Source: Cytospora piceicola
Taxonomy: Eukaryota > Ascomycota > Sordariomycetes > Diaporthales > Cytosporaceae
NCBI GenBank assembly: GCA_023375675.1
Contig: JALQBC010000007.1
Coordinates: forward strand, 1-64,000
Reading direction: 5' to 3'
DNA length: 64,000 nt
Part shown: piece by piece, positions 54,960 to 64,000 of the stretch
Numbering within the stretch: the stretch's first letter is position 1
How the letters are laid out: each line of letters starts with the position of its first letter
Position numbers and translations under genes: made by a program
The notes under the pieces: model-generated
Database searches by the model: none
Seen by the model: only the letters and a program-made list of their open reading frames with translations
Told to the model about the DNA's origin: nothing

Positions 54960-57537
54960 ATGCCGCGCGGGCTCCAGACGATCGATGACTATGGCGAAGC
55001 CGTTAGCCAGGTCGGTGATGCATACTAAAGTGAGGACTAAATCACCATCTAACTTGTCTTCTCCAGATCATCTTAGCCTCGTCCGACTTAGATTTCCTCG
55101 ACCAGTTGATACCAGTCCTTAAAGATGCGAGCGTTAGCAATCGGACCAACTCTTTGGTCCAGAGCCTGTCCCACTATGCCGAGGACCGCGAGGGCGAGAT
55201 CGAGAACATCGGCTTGACAAAACATGAAGAATTCCTGGATTCTGTCACTCAACTGCAAAAAGTTCGTCAAGGAACCGTTGACTTGACTACCGAGATCCTC
55301 GAGTTGAACCTGTCGATACAGTCAAGCACGCAGGAATTGGCGGAGCAGAAACAGAAGCTGGTCGACAAAAGGGCAATTCGGCAGAACGTCTCCGATGCTT
55401 CAAACGCGCTGAACGAATCCCTCAAAATATTGCACGCGGTCAACAACGCGCACGAGTTGATACGGAAGAAGAAATACTACGGTGCGCTGAAGTCGTTGGA
55501 GGACCTGCAAAACGAATACCTCATCCCAATAATACAAAATAAATACGCCACGCAGCAACAACTGGCCGACATGATCCAGAAGTCAATACCGGCGTCTCAG
55601 AAAACGATTTCCGAGGCCGTGATGTCAGATCTGAATACTTGGCTTTTCCGAATTCGTGAGACCTCTCAGTTCCTGGGAGAAGTAGCATTCTATCACACGG
55701 AGATGAGGCGGTCAAGGCACAAGGAACGCTCCGAGAAGGATGACACGCTCAGCAGCTTCAAGCTGAATTCTGCGATCGAGCTTGTATTCGACGAGAACGA
55801 GGAATTCGACGTGCTCGATAATGAGGAAGTTCAGGTGGACTTTTCGCCGTTATTCGAGTGTCTACACATTCACCAAGCCCTTGGACAGAGCGATAGATTC
55901 CGCTCTGACTACGCAGCGACACGAAGGCAGCAGAAGGACCTCCTAATGCCGGCTTCTATCCATCTGGACGGCGAGGAGGAACCGTCACTGAACAGTTTAT
56001 TGGAAGGCATTGCCGGCTTCGCTGTTATCGAGAAAGGAACTATGCGACGGGTGCCTCAGCTTCGATCCGCTGTGGAGGTGGACGAATTATGGGACTCCAT
56101 GTGTACCTCCGCAATCACATTGACTTCCCGCTCTTTGGGTGATATATCCAACGCTGAAGTACTGCTCAAGATCAAGTCGGTATTTGCTCTGTTCATCCAG
56201 ACCATGGAAGGGTGGGGCTATTCTGTGACGATACTGGATAACTTCCTGCTCACACTGTTCGACAAATACGCTGAACTTCTGAAGCGCCGATTCAGCGAAG
56301 ACTTCCAGGAGATAGTTTCGACGGACGACTATATGCCGATGGCGATCAATACCCGAGAGGAGTACGAGAAGGTTGTAAATGTCAGCTGGTTCACGCAGGA
56401 CAAGCCGACCGAGGAGCTAACGTTCCCCTGCGTACTGCCATTTTCCCAAATGTACCCGTTGTGCTGCATCGACATCAGGAACTTCCTCAACCAGTTCTAT
56501 TTCTTTGCCGACGATCACTTCCAGCATCCTAATGTAATTGACGATACGTTGAGAAAAGTAAGCATCATGACTGTCCAGCAAAGCGTCACGGCACTCAGGC
56601 TAATTACTCTTGCAGTCTCTGGATGAGCTTCTGACACAAAAGGTGTGCCAGTCGCTTGTTGAACGACTCAGCTCACAGTATCTAGGTCAGATTGTGCAGA
56701 TCCTGATCAATCTCGAACACTTCGAGATTGCCTGTCAGGAGTTGGAGCAGCTTCTGATTCGAGCTCGATCGTCCACATCCGCTGGCGGGCCTGTGACTCT
56801 GAGCGCCACTGAACAGTTCAGGAGTAATAAGAAGACAGCGGAAAAGCGCATTTTCGAGCTTGTCAACTCAAAGATCGATGATCTCGTCGACACGGCCGAA
56901 TATGACTGGTGAGTTCAAGGACCGACTGCCTCATTTGACGCGCTTTATGGTGCTAACTGGACGAACAGGATGGCAACCACTCCTTCCACCGAGCCCAGCA
57001 ACTACATCCAGACGCTGACTAGATATCTCTCAAACATCATGAACTCGACCTTGCTCGGCCTGCCTCGAGAAATCAAGGAGCTCATCTACTACGACGCCCT
57101 CAACCATGCCGCAGAGAGAATCCTTGTAAGTCCCAAGCGCTCCCGCTGCTCTGCTGTCACTACCATAGACAAACAAGCTTGCTCATACTCACTCCACATA
57201 GGCCCTCCCCCTCCAACCCGAAGTCAAGAACATCAACCCCAACGGCGTGGCCGCCATGGGCCAAGATGTGGCCTGCCTCGTCGAGTTCGTTGAAGGGCTC
57301 GAGAATTCGTTCATGCTGCGGCAGATTTTACAGGAGCTGGAGCAGACAGTAAAACTGATGCGGTCAGAGAACCACGATGATTTCTACGACATCTCGCTGC
57401 GCAATAAGAACTATGGCTCTGTCAACGCCATGACGGGCCCAGTACTGCTTGAAAAGCTCACACACACAGTCGAAACGCCGAACCGGGCGGCGGCTACGAT
57501 GGCGAACTTTTCATCGCGTTTCGGTTTTAAGGGTTGA
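54960..57537 (+). CDS. SEC15: Exocyst complex subunit Sec15
   Basis: Exons 54960-55010, 55067-56557, 56616-56908, 56969-57125, 57202-57537 (775 residues, usual length). Part of the octameric exocyst that tethers secretory vesicles at the hyphal tip; in yeast Sec15 binds the Rab Sec4 on vesicles. The short first exon gives MPRGLQTIDDYGEAVSQ and joins to IILASSDLDFLDQLIPVLKD, the conserved opening. A coiled-coil stretch follows (about 60-130), then HEAT-like helical bundles, with the conserved C-terminal Sec15 domain (ADDHFQHPNVIDDTLRK onward) ending SSRFGFKG. All five exons join in phase with GT-AG introns of 51-76 nt. Convergent with HAP5. Confidence 0.94.
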
Positions 57538-57843
57538 AAATATAGCCATCTATGAAGGTGCTGATAGAACCGCCATGACGACGGTACCTCAAGAACCCCG
57601 GCTTAGGCCAAGGTCACGATCATCTAATATATTATCACCGAGGGTCGTCGCAAGGAGATTTGTCAATTCGGTCTTAAGGTACGCACCAAGAATTGTGAAT
57701 ATGAAGGCAAAATCGACCATACTTAATGAACATGATAAGGCGCCGATAGTCCTACTTCCCGAGATTGCACTAAACAATGCCTGGCTAACTACATTCAACT
57801 CGACTTGTGGCATTTGTTGGGGTATGTCTTCTGTTGTTGTTTC
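57538..57843. other. Intergenic between SEC15 and HAP5
   Basis: 306 bp of 3' untranslated DNA; short overlapping frames only. No gene seen. Confidence 0.55.
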
Positions 57844-58023
57844 TCATGCATCATGAAAGGCGTTGGTACTCATATCAACGCTCGCATCGCTTTCGTCCTT
57901 GACACTATCGACCTCTTCCTCGGCGGCAATGCCTCCTTCGGCACCGGTTGCCCCGTACTCCAGGTCGTCCTCGGCGGCCATGATTCCTTCGGCACCGGTT
58001 CCCCCATAGTCCAGGTGGGCTTC
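57844..58023 (-). other. Possible alternative last exon of HAP5 (acidic tail)
   Basis: Just after the HAP5 stop TAG (58024-58026) the same frame stays open for 59 codons to TGA at 57844. It reads like protein: EAHLDYGGTGAEG, MAAEDDLEYG, AAEEEVDSVKDESD. The stop codon itself forms a CTTAG splice acceptor in phase, so splicing of the last intron to it would give a 324-residue protein with this acidic tail. Tentative. Confidence 0.35.
57918..58019. repeat. Two 51-bp tandem units
   Basis: CCTCGGCGGC... units at 57918-57968 and 57969-58019, sharing TCCTTCGGCACCGGTT and CCAGGT. The period is 17 codons, so the duplication keeps the frame of the acidic tail described for 57844-58023. Confidence 0.75.
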
Positions 58024-59004
58024 CTAAGCGCTCTGGTTGAGGTTAGGATTGTACTCCTCAGGTGGTGGCATTTGTGGCGCATGCAGAGAGATAAAGATTA
58101 GGCAACGGTCAAGAAGTCTGAGGGCAAGTGAAGGAACTTACTTGTTGCGGTTGCATGGTGTCGTATCCATACATGGTCGGCATCTCGCCATACATGGGGG
58201 CTTGCGCCTGGCCGTACGGGGCCTGGGGGTTTGGCGGAACCTGCCCGGGGTACATGTTTTGGGGGCGGTAGTCGGCCTCGGTCCCCATGGGGTGGTTCGG
58301 CATTCCGTAGTCCGTCGGCGCCATGGGGTGCTGGTGGTTCGGCGCTGGGACGTGCTGACCTGGCATGGGTTGTCCAGCCGGCTGCGGCACGCCCTGAGCA
58401 CCTGCAGACTGGCCGGTCTGCCGCTTAGAGTGTGTGGACGCTTCCTCGCGGGGTACGATATCAATCAAGAAATCGAACATGTCAGACTTGGCAAGGGCCG
58501 ATGCGATGTCGCTGCGCTGCAGTGTCCGTCTCTTGTTCTCCTCGGCGTGGATCCACGCGCGCATGGTCAGCTCCGTGATGAAGATGTCACAACCCTTAGC
58601 GAACAGTATGGGCGCTTCTGCGCTGATCATCTTCACTTCCGGGTCGGCCTTCATGACCTTCTTGATGCGAGCCAGGGGGAGTTGGTGCAGCTTGTAGTCG
58701 TGCGTGTCGCTCTCGAGGTGGTTGATGGTTTGCTGCCAGTACGTCGTCAGGATGTCCTTGTATTGGCCATTCAGTCCCTGGTGGACGTTCGCCCAAGGTC
58801 CTGTGTACAACTCTGCCGGCGCGTATCCCTGAGCCGAAAGCGCTGCGCTCGCACCTGTTGTAAGGTTGCACTGTCAGCTTCTGGCTGGTCGCATGCAATG
58901 AAACCTTCCACCTGTAGCTTACCATAGTGTCCACCGTGGCTCGTGTCATATACAGGCCTGTTCTGTTGCTGTTGACCCTGCTGCTGGTTCTGAGAGGGGT
59001 CCAT
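58024..59004 (-). CDS. HAP5: CCAAT-binding factor subunit HAP5/HapE (NF-YC)
   Basis: Minus strand exons 59004-58923, 58854-58142 and, tentatively, 58056-58024 (275 residues). With the HAP2 and HAP3 homologues it forms the heterotrimer that binds CCAAT boxes. The histone fold is at about residues 86-163: LPLARIKKVMKADPEVKMIS, then FITELTMRAW, RRTLQRSDIASAL and FDFLIDIVP. The conserved WQQTINHLESDTHDYK segment precedes it. The N-terminus is Gln-rich, and the C-terminus Pro/Gln/Met-rich. The end is unsure: the expected 3' splice site before APQMPPPEEYNPNLNQSA reads GCAT instead of GCAG (about 58078), so the next in-phase acceptor at CCTGAG (58057-58058) is used in this model. Reading through the intron stops after VSSFTCPQTS at 58109. 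Confidence 0.9.
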
Positions 59005-60474
59005 GGTGGGCTTTCGATGGAATGCGACGAAGCGAAGATGGGTGGTAGGTGGGTATATTGGTCGCTGGGTTATATAAGGTCCCAATTGTCGCGCGATCGC
59101 GGGGATTCGTCTTCGCGATGCACAAGAAAGGCGGGTAACTCGGCGACGATCTCGGGTTCGAGTCCTGTGTTCCCTGAACAATAGACTTGGAAGTGAAAAC
59201 AATCAGCTCTTTGGTCTACTTGGTCCTGGTCACTCGCCCGGTACAACTCGCATGCTCCGTTTTTGAGGGAAGCTCCTTGTTTTGTTTACTGGAGTTGCAT
59301 AGCGCGACGGGCGGGCAGCGCGTGTTTGCGGTTGCGCGGAGCTCAGTCCCATCCAAGGTCCTGGCGCCATCTTCTGAAGTTCTCTGACTCTTGTGATTGG
59401 AATGAATGGTTGAACTCACCTTACTCGAAAGCTACGATGGATTGAATAAGTTGATTGGCTGATGGCGTTTGGGTTGATGTAGCGAATAGTTGTTGATCTT
59501 GTCAGGTGGAGTTGGGCTTTTAGGACCTGGGATGGGGGCCGGTCTCAAGGTCTCAAGGTTCCAAAGTTCCAAGTTTGGTTGGGACGGAGGGAAATAGCTC
59601 CGGCGTTTCAAGGTGTCAGGTGTGAGGGAAGCGGTACTTAGGGGTACCGGTACCCACGTAGCGAGCCTATGGTCTTATATGCTTCGCCGATAGTGACGGA
59701 TTTGATAGAGGATTGAATCTATTTTCGCATGCATTTCTGAGTCAAAGATGACGATTGAAAAGAATGGGGAGCGGTCAAGACCAGCAGGGTTGGGCATCAA
59801 GTACAAGTATTCCAAACGGAATCAATAATTCCCAGAAAAAGGGTCCGACAACAAACGAAACTGTGAACCTGTTCGCATCCTGAACCACCTCATCGGCCAG
59901 CACTTGTGGCGCAGATGGGCGTGTCGTAGCAGCCTCATTTTTTGAACATGCATCCACGACAACTGACAACTGGCAAAGAAGTGTGGCAACCACCTGGTAG
60001 CAATCTTCACTTGCACGACATTTCTCTGTTCCGAAAAGGTGTAGCCTCAGTGACGGCATTTACAACTTGTTATCTTGGGTATAGGTAGGTGGGCTACAAG
60101 GTACACACAATCTTGAGGTACAGGTAGCTTGGTAGCCTGTACCTCGGTACATTTCTGGGCTGTTGGAACGGTTGAATGGTTGGGCCGGAGGAACACTAAT
60201 AAAGAGTACTTAAGTTGGGGTTCTGAACCCAGGCTTGAAGAAGGTATCTTCTGTTAACTTTTCTTCCGCCTACCTCTACTTCCAGCCTGAGGCAACCCTT
60301 TACCTAAGATACCCGCACCAGAAGCTTTCTACCGGCCCGTGCCACCCTGGTCGCCCGCCCCACTTTGGAGCTCTAAGCAAAAAAAGTTTCTGGTTTCCAA
60401 ACTTTTGTCTTTCCGTTTCAACTTTGCAGCCTCGTTCCTGACAGTCTCTGTCTTGGACCACCACAACATTCACT
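59005..60474. promoter_or_regulatory. Divergent region between HAP5 and FCF2
   Basis: 1.47 kb. Contains CCAAT boxes upstream of HAP5, a Gln-tract leader near 59000, purine-rich GGTCTCAAGG repeats at 59540-59570, and TACCTGTAC/GTAGGT microsatellite bits at 60090-60160. No gene seen. Confidence 0.5.
59454..59458 (-). promoter_or_regulatory. CCAAT box upstream of HAP5
   Basis: Reads CAGCCAATCA in the direction of the HAP5 gene, a good match to the fungal HAP-complex site, about 450 bp before the start codon. A second CCAATCA is at 59394-59400. Autoregulation of CCAAT-factor subunits is known in Aspergillus; here it is inference. Confidence 0.4.
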
Positions 60475-61302
60475 ATGGCGGCCACTTTCAGCGACCAGGA
60501 CATTGATCGCCTTTTGAGCGCAGCAGAGGCCTCACTTGCCGACAAGGCTTCTAGCCAGGCGGTTGCTACCAAGAGCAAGCAGCAGAGCCTTGTGGCTCCT
60601 GCGAAAGCTCCCACCTTTGCTCCAGTCGCAGAGAGCAAGGTCGGTAAGGAGAAGACTGAAAAGAAGGAGGAGCTGACACTCCGTGTGCCTCAGCTCAAAA
60701 TCAAGGACAAAAAGGTATGTCATATTTTGCTTCTCAAGTGTATCCCCCCCTCCTGTATGAGGAAATCTTATCCCAAACTCGAATGACGCGGCGACGAGCT
60801 CCCGTTATGGGGGCAAATCCTGCAACTTCCATGATTTTTATTTGTTCATAGTTACTCTGACAGACCACCAATCTTCTCTTCTATTTACCCCATAACTTTA
60901 TAGTCAGGTCACTAACTTGGTTACAAGGCTGTCCCTGACAATGCTGGTGCCGCTTGGAATCATATGCCACGGACCAGGATTGAAGACCCAAATGTCAAGA
61001 GGGAGTTCCAACTTCTTCGACTGAGAGGTGTCCTCGATGCTAAGAAGCACTTCAAGAAGGACACTCGCAAGGATCCTTTCCCCCAGTACTCCCAGATGGG
61101 CACTCTCATTGAGGCACCGCTGGATTACCACAGTGGCCGCGTGCCGAGAAGGGAGAGGAAACGTACTCTTGTTGAGGAGGTACTGTCCACTGGAGCCAAG
61201 GACGACAAGTTCAAGACTCGCTATGAGAAGATCCAGGAAAAGAAGACAAGTGGCAAGAAGGCTCATTACAAGAAGGTGATGGCACGGCGCCAGAAGGGTT
61301 GA
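60475..61302 (+). CDS. FCF2: Pre-rRNA processing protein Fcf2
   Basis: Two exons, 60475-60714 and 60928-61302 (204 residues); the 213-nt intron is the longest in this window, with acceptor TTACAAG. Fcf2 is a nucleolar protein needed for early cleavages of pre-rRNA towards 18S. The conserved Fcf2 domain fills exon 2: DNAGAAWNHMPRTRI, REFQLLRLRGVLDAKKHFKKD, YSQMGTLIEAP, then RRERKRTLVEEVLS and a Lys/Arg-rich tail KKVMARRQKG. The N-terminal third is low-complexity Ala/Lys/Glu. Start context ACTATGGCG. Same strand as RSM10, 671 bp downstream. Confidence 0.93.
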
Positions 61303-61973
61303 AAGGCCTACACCGCAGGAGAGTTACATGCCAGAAACACAGAGGGATCCAGAGGGAGGACACCCCAAGAGCGTCGGCCCCCGGTCCAGAAGGTTCGGCC
61401 GCTGCACAGTTGAAGAAGGAGGACTAGAGCCTAGACATCCAGAGCCTGTGACCCAGGAGGATGGTACCCCGAACAACCATACCCAAGTTGGCAAGGCCAA
61501 ACATGGGATAGTGTCTACCGTCCTCGGTTTGTCCTGACCTTCAACTTTGAGTCGGCTGGCCGGGAGCGAAGAGACAGACGTCTATCCACGTAAAAACTCC
61601 GGTAGCAGGAGGATTCGGGTAGACTTGTACGAAGCTCAAGAGAAGCTGCAGAAGTGCGCTCTCATTCCGACGCTGAATCTTTTCAATGAAGGCTACTCAT
61701 AACATAGAGGTGAAAGAGAAGCAACTGAATAGACAAATTAATTCAAAAACACCCCAAATTGATGCTGAAAATATAAGATTGTGACCGAGAAGCCTTCATG
61801 AACCCAAAGCTTGAAATTTGCCGCCGAATTTCCGGGAGCCCGCCGCCAGGTATCGGAGCTGCTAGGGTGAATTTGGTCAGGGTTGGGGTTCTATCGATAA
61901 TGCTATGCTCCAAGATTTCTCCAGCTCGATGATCCGCGCACTTCACAGCTTGGTGATCAAGATCTATGCAGAG
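61303..61973. other. Intergenic between FCF2 and RSM10
   Basis: FCF2 3' region and RSM10 promoter. No convincing gene; in-frame upstream ATGs for RSM10 lie at 61905 and 61929. Confidence 0.55.
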
Positions 61974-63703
61974 ATGAATGCGCCACCCGTATTACGGCCC
62001 TTGAGGGCTATTCTGCAGAGGCGGCTGGTATGTTGAAACCATCACCGGTCCCATTTTTGTCACGCGAAAGCTAATGTCGTGATGTAGCAACTTGTGCCCT
62101 CTCGTCCAATTCGGACTCAGTACTACATACGAGCAACGCAAACCCGACCTCAGCTCCGCTACAACTCCTCAACGTGCGCCAATGCCTCTAGACCTCCAAT
62201 TTATGTCGAAGACACACGGCTGACCATCATATAGACCACCAAACCAGCCTTCAAAACCCGAGCAAGCGACCGAGGCAGCGAACAACCAAGCCCCCGAGGC
62301 CTCAACCTCCGAAAACCCAGCAGGGAACCCCCAAGCGATCAATGCCGATTCCCATCTGGAACCCCCAGAGCGCGCAGAAGCTGTCCATGGCGATCTGAAG
62401 ATCCACCAGGCTAAGCCAGACGTGAACGAAATCGACATCCCCGGGGAGGTTATTACAAACTTCGAAATCCCTGGCGAGGCTCCAATCCCCAGGCTGGATG
62501 ATGCCTACTTCAGGTCCACGTTCCGGCAATTCAGTGCCGTGAGCGCCGAGGTGCAGGCTGGGATCGAGGAGGTCGTGGCGCGCCAGATCGAGGCCCACGA
62601 GGACAACGGCAGCGCCGGTGCCGAAGCCGCTGAGGCTGTTGAGGCCCTGGCCGATGCGAGGATCCTTGCGGACTTTGCTGCCGGATTTTCTGCCGGGAAC
62701 GCAGAGGCTTCTGCTACGGAGGGGCAGGAGGCTGCTGTCGCACCTGAGACTGAAGCAGTCAAGGCTGCGGAGGAGGTGCGTCAGACGGAGGAGGCCGACA
62801 TTGGCGAGGTGGACGTCCCTCAACCCGAGGCTTTCACAGCGACTGAGGCCCAAGAAATTGTCAACGAGGGCGCCGCCAAGAAGATCGATTCCGAGGAGAC
62901 GCCTGCGCAGAAGACCGAGGACCGGACGGATAGCCTCGCCGCGCTCCTTCAATTCGAGAAAGAGCTGACGATGGACAAGAAAGACCCGGGCGCAGTCTTG
63001 GAAGCGGGGATTGAAGAGCACATAGAAAACAACGCTGCTCAGTTGGTCGAGTCGAGGGAAGAGGAAGACAACATCCCGGAGGAGCCTTCGCGCCTGCCGC
63101 GCAACGTACAAGCCTTCTACCTGCAGCCACTTCGCCGACAAGCCCAGTACGGTGTCCCCTCGTGCGACATCCAACTGCGTTCTTACAGCGTCCGGCCGCT
63201 TGAGTCGTTCTGCGACTTCGCTCTTCGCGCGGCGTATTACCTTGGCCTGCCTGCCTACGGCCCCACTCCTCTGCCCAAGATCATTGAGCGGTGGACGGTG
63301 CCCAAGGCCAGTTTCATTTTCAAGAAGTCGCAGGAGAACTTCGAGAGAATCACGAGGAGACGTCTGATACAGATCCGCGACGGACACCCCGAGACGGTGC
63401 AGATCTGGCTGGCTTTCTTGCAGAAGCACCAGCAGGCGGGTGTGGGTATGAAGGCCAACGTATGGGAGTTCAGCAGCCTTGGTCAGTTCCCCCTTTTCGA
63501 AACACTCCCCATGGTATCAATTCACGGGCTAACTTTAGTTTGTAATAGACGTCGCAAAGGAGATGGATGAGGCTTATGAGCAGGCCAAGCCCATGATTGA
63601 CAAGAAGCTCCGCCTTCTTGGACAGGATAAGGAGATCGCGACGGTGGAGAAGGTTGATGAGCTTCTCACGACCGAAAGATATAAGTTGGCTGGAGGCCGG
63701 TAG
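61974..63703 (+). CDS. RSM10: Mitochondrial small-subunit ribosomal protein S10 (uS10m, Rsm10)
   Basis: Exons 61974-62027, 62088-62173, 62235-63481, 63549-63703 (513 residues). The N-terminus is a mitochondrial presequence: MNAPPVLRPLRAILQRRL joins QLVPSRPIRTQYYIRATQTR with Arg and no acidic residues. ATGs at 61905 and 61929 are in frame, but they add Asp and Glu, so I prefer 61974. Residues about 55-330 are a long low-complexity Ala/Glu/Pro-rich insert. The S10 domain is at about 345-450: VPSCDIQLRSYSVRPLESF, then YYLGLPAYGPTPLPKIIERW, FKKSQENFERITRRRLIQI and VQIWLAFLQKHQQAGVGMK. The first two exons are short and were placed by splice sites and phase. Much longer than bacterial S10 (about 100), as in other Sordariomycetes. 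Confidence 0.92.
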
Positions 63704-64000
63704 TGACATTGTAAATGCCAAAATGCTGTATTATGCTGCGTGTACGCTTCGTGTTGTAATATGATATGCATGGAGACTTGTGGTGCATATAAGATCTACA
63801 TGAACTAAGCAACCATCGATTGTGACACTATCCAAGCCCAGAAGTCAACGTGAGATGATTGTCGAATGTAATGAATATAATACTCAAAAACGCATTATCA
63901 CCCATTTGTCACATTGAGATGTTCATCCCCCTCGTAGCCCGTTGTTCCAATTCGCTGGTTGCTGCCAGCCATGTTCAAATTTCGACATGCCGGAAGCTTT
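63704..64000. other. Downstream of RSM10 to window end
   Basis: 297 bp of 3' flank. AATATAATAC near 63875 could serve as a polyadenylation signal. Nothing else seen. Confidence 0.5.

Noticed and set aside
54740..55122. Frames upstream of SEC15 read as a separate small protein
   Set aside because: The stretch 54960-55010 is explained by the short first exon of SEC15, which restores the conserved N-terminus in phase; the rest shows no family features.
58109..58141. HAP5 ending VSSFTCPQTS by reading through the last intron
   Set aside because: A good GTAAGT donor, CTAAT branch-like site and pyrimidine tract follow, with protein-like sequence beyond, so splicing is more likely; intron retention remains possible.
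59130..59170. GGTTCGAGTCC, like the T-arm of a tRNA
   Set aside because: The T stem pairs only partly, and no matching acceptor stem or D- and anticodon arms are found upstream. Treated as chance.
62302..63429. 375-residue minus-strand frame opposite RSM10
   Set aside because: It lies wholly over the RSM10 coding exon, which has a clear S10 domain; the complement has no recognisable domain or splice context.

Overview
The window is nuclear DNA of a filamentous ascomycete (Pezizomycotina, most likely a Sordariomycete). This rests on short 50-90 nt GT-AG introns, the gene set (a HapE/HAP5-type CCAAT factor, a Mei2-type RNA-binding protein, an importin-13/Kap122-like karyopherin, a long fungal Rsm10), and two transposon blocks with the mark of repeat-induced point mutation (RIP): C-to-T and G-to-A changes on both strands, with CpA and TpG nearly gone and TpA very common. 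All gene models were joined by hand from splice sites and protein continuity, and every exon set sums to a whole number of codons.

Layout. 1-1530 is a decayed TAAG/TAGG satellite followed by a GC-rich nested hairpin (1540-1621). 1766-8123 is a complete Ty1/copia element with two 166-bp LTRs, killed by RIP. 8438-15059 holds PDA1 (pyruvate dehydrogenase E1 alpha, +), LIG1 (DNA ligase I, +) and a mitochondrial L7/L12 ribosomal protein (-). 15448-30324 is midasin/MDN1, a single 14.9-kb open frame for 4958 residues. 30885-32937 (-) is an FHA-domain protein kinase of the CHK2/RAD53 type. 34278-41860 is a complete Ty3/gypsy element with two 241-bp LTRs and a perfect GTCTT target duplication, also killed by RIP, lying between minisatellites and a 45-bp inverted repeat. 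42695-63703 is a dense gene island: FUN14 protein (+), aminopeptidase P (-), karyopherin (+), Mei2-like protein (-), SEC15 (+), HAP5 (-), FCF2 (+), RSM10 (+). From FUN14 to FCF2 the genes alternate strands, so they share divergent promoters and converge at their 3' ends.

Themes. Ribosome production recurs (midasin and Fcf2 for the large and small subunit precursors; L12 and S10 for the mitochondrial ribosome), as does mitochondrial function (PDA1, FUN14, L12, S10) and genome or meiosis control (LIG1 with two ACGCGT boxes, the FHA kinase, Mei2). These are housekeeping genes and I see no operon-like logic joining them.

The least explained signals are antisense reading frames in the 3' part of both dead retrotransposons, between pol and the 3' LTR (about 41160-39874 in the gypsy element and 7806-7321 in the copia element). 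Others are a pair of in-frame 5' splice sites in LIG1 that would each build a PCNA-binding box, and a HAP5 last intron whose natural 3' splice site appears to have been lost (GCAT where GCAG is expected), with two downstream in-frame acceptors giving different C-termini.
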